Assembly: GCA_001828545.1 (NCBI GenBank)
Contig: MHYW01000096.1
Coordinates: 1-5,465 of the forward strand
Origin: Planctomycetes bacterium RIFCSPHIGHO2_12_FULL_52_36
Lineage (GTDB): Bacteria > Planctomycetota > Brocadiia > Brocadiales > Bathyanammoxibiaceae
DNA length: 5,465 nt
Reading direction: 5' to 3'
In this document: piece after piece, positions 5,206-5,465 of the stretch
Position numbering within the stretch: position 1 is the stretch's first letter
Layout of the letters: each line of letters begins with the position of its first letter
Position numbers and translations under genes: made by a program
The notes under the pieces: model-generated
Database searches by the model: none
What the model was told of the DNA's origin: nothing
The model's input: the letters and a program-made list of their open reading frames with translations, nothing else

Positions 5206-5276
5206 CTATCAATTTTAATGAAATCGGACCCTTTCTACAAATGTTTTTACGGACCTTCCACTTCCTCACGGCCCAA

Positions 5277-5465
5277 CTAGAAGTACGTTGCTACTCCAAA
5301 TATTAAGGCATTGTTGTTTATTGCATCATTCCGTCCAACGGCCGGGAAGCCGTTCCGGAAGTGTTCTCTGTTAAACTGGTAATCCAGTTTAAAGACCGTG
5401 TCTTCAGTGTATCTGAAATTAAGGCCGAGGGTCAGGCGGTCCTGCCTGTTTCCCCTGTCCAGGTC
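5277..5465 (-). CDS. Outer-membrane beta-barrel / porin-like protein, C-terminal end (partial)
   Basis: The last 62 codons of a gene that enters from the right edge, ending in TAG. The residues alternate polar and hydrophobic in strand-length blocks: RLTLGLNFRYTEDTVFKLDY and then NALIFGVATYF before the stop. The final Phe, with aromatic and hydrophobic residues at alternating positions before it, matches the C-terminal beta-signal read by the BAM complex in outer-membrane barrels. The porin subtype cannot be given from the fragment. It is the first gene of the visible minus-strand block, 217 bp upstream of the lipoprotein start; most of that gap is the 5063-5205 element. Confidence 0.75.
   Translation of the reverse strand, partial: DLDRGNRQDRLTLGLNFRYTEDTVFKLDYQFNREHFRNGFPAVGRNDAINNNALIFGVATYF

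Noticed and set aside
4607..5269. Long form of the lipoprotein starting at GTG 5269 (220 residues)
   Set aside because: It has no ribosome-binding site, most of its first 70 residues are the translated element, and the lipobox would be about 85 residues from the start. The ATG at 5059 with AGAGG fits better, though the open frame is noted as a finding.

Overview
This window looks like a chromosomal segment of a Gram-negative bacterium. It encodes a LolC/LolE/MacB-type permease, a lipoprotein with a clear lipobox, an exported flavoprotein and the C-terminal end of an outer-membrane beta-barrel. The wording of the permease C-terminus, the DUF116 and DUF2325 genes, the flavin system and the many short palindromic repeats remind me of uncultured anaerobes such as Brocadiales-type Planctomycetes or deltaproteobacteria. 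That placement is a low-confidence impression. No rRNA, tRNA, CRISPR array or transposase gene was found.

Layout. The plus strand carries only the 3' part of an FtsX-family ABC permease (to 856). It converges on a minus-strand block that fills the rest. Read in the direction of transcription (right to left) the block is: the last 62 codons of an outer-membrane barrel (5465-5277), a small BamC-like lipoprotein (5059-4607), an exported FMN-binding/ApbE fusion (4610-2634), a four-helix membrane protein (2668-2132), a DUF2325 protein (2060-1761) and a DUF116 protein (1482-1018). The lipoprotein and fusion genes overlap by ATGA, and the fusion and membrane-protein genes overlap by 35 bp, so these three are almost certainly one translationally coupled unit. 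The DUF116 gene is separated by a repeat-filled gap and has its own good sigma-70-like promoter, placed so that its mRNA would be nearly leaderless.

How the genes may work together. The fusion carries both a flavin-accepting TGAT motif and a complete ApbE flavin transferase, so it could flavinylate itself outside the cytoplasm. A membrane protein with a His-x-His pair, a lipoprotein and an outer-membrane barrel around it suggest an extracytosolic redox system of the flavinylated type. This is inference from gene order.

The most striking observation is a pair of small non-autonomous elements (4325-4518 and 5063-5205). They share terminal inverted repeats of the form AGACCTCTG(A/C)AAAAG but have unrelated interiors. 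The first is flanked by a perfect 7-bp direct repeat (CCTAATA) and sits inside the coding sequence of the FMN-binding/ApbE fusion. Element plus duplication is 201 bp (67 codons) with no stop. Removing it on paper restores a continuous signal peptide. The second lies at the 5' end of the lipoprotein gene, is also open in that gene's frame, and supplies its apparent Shine-Dalgarno sequence. This resembles the in-frame protein-coding insertions of Rickettsia palindromic elements, in an apparently unrelated element family.
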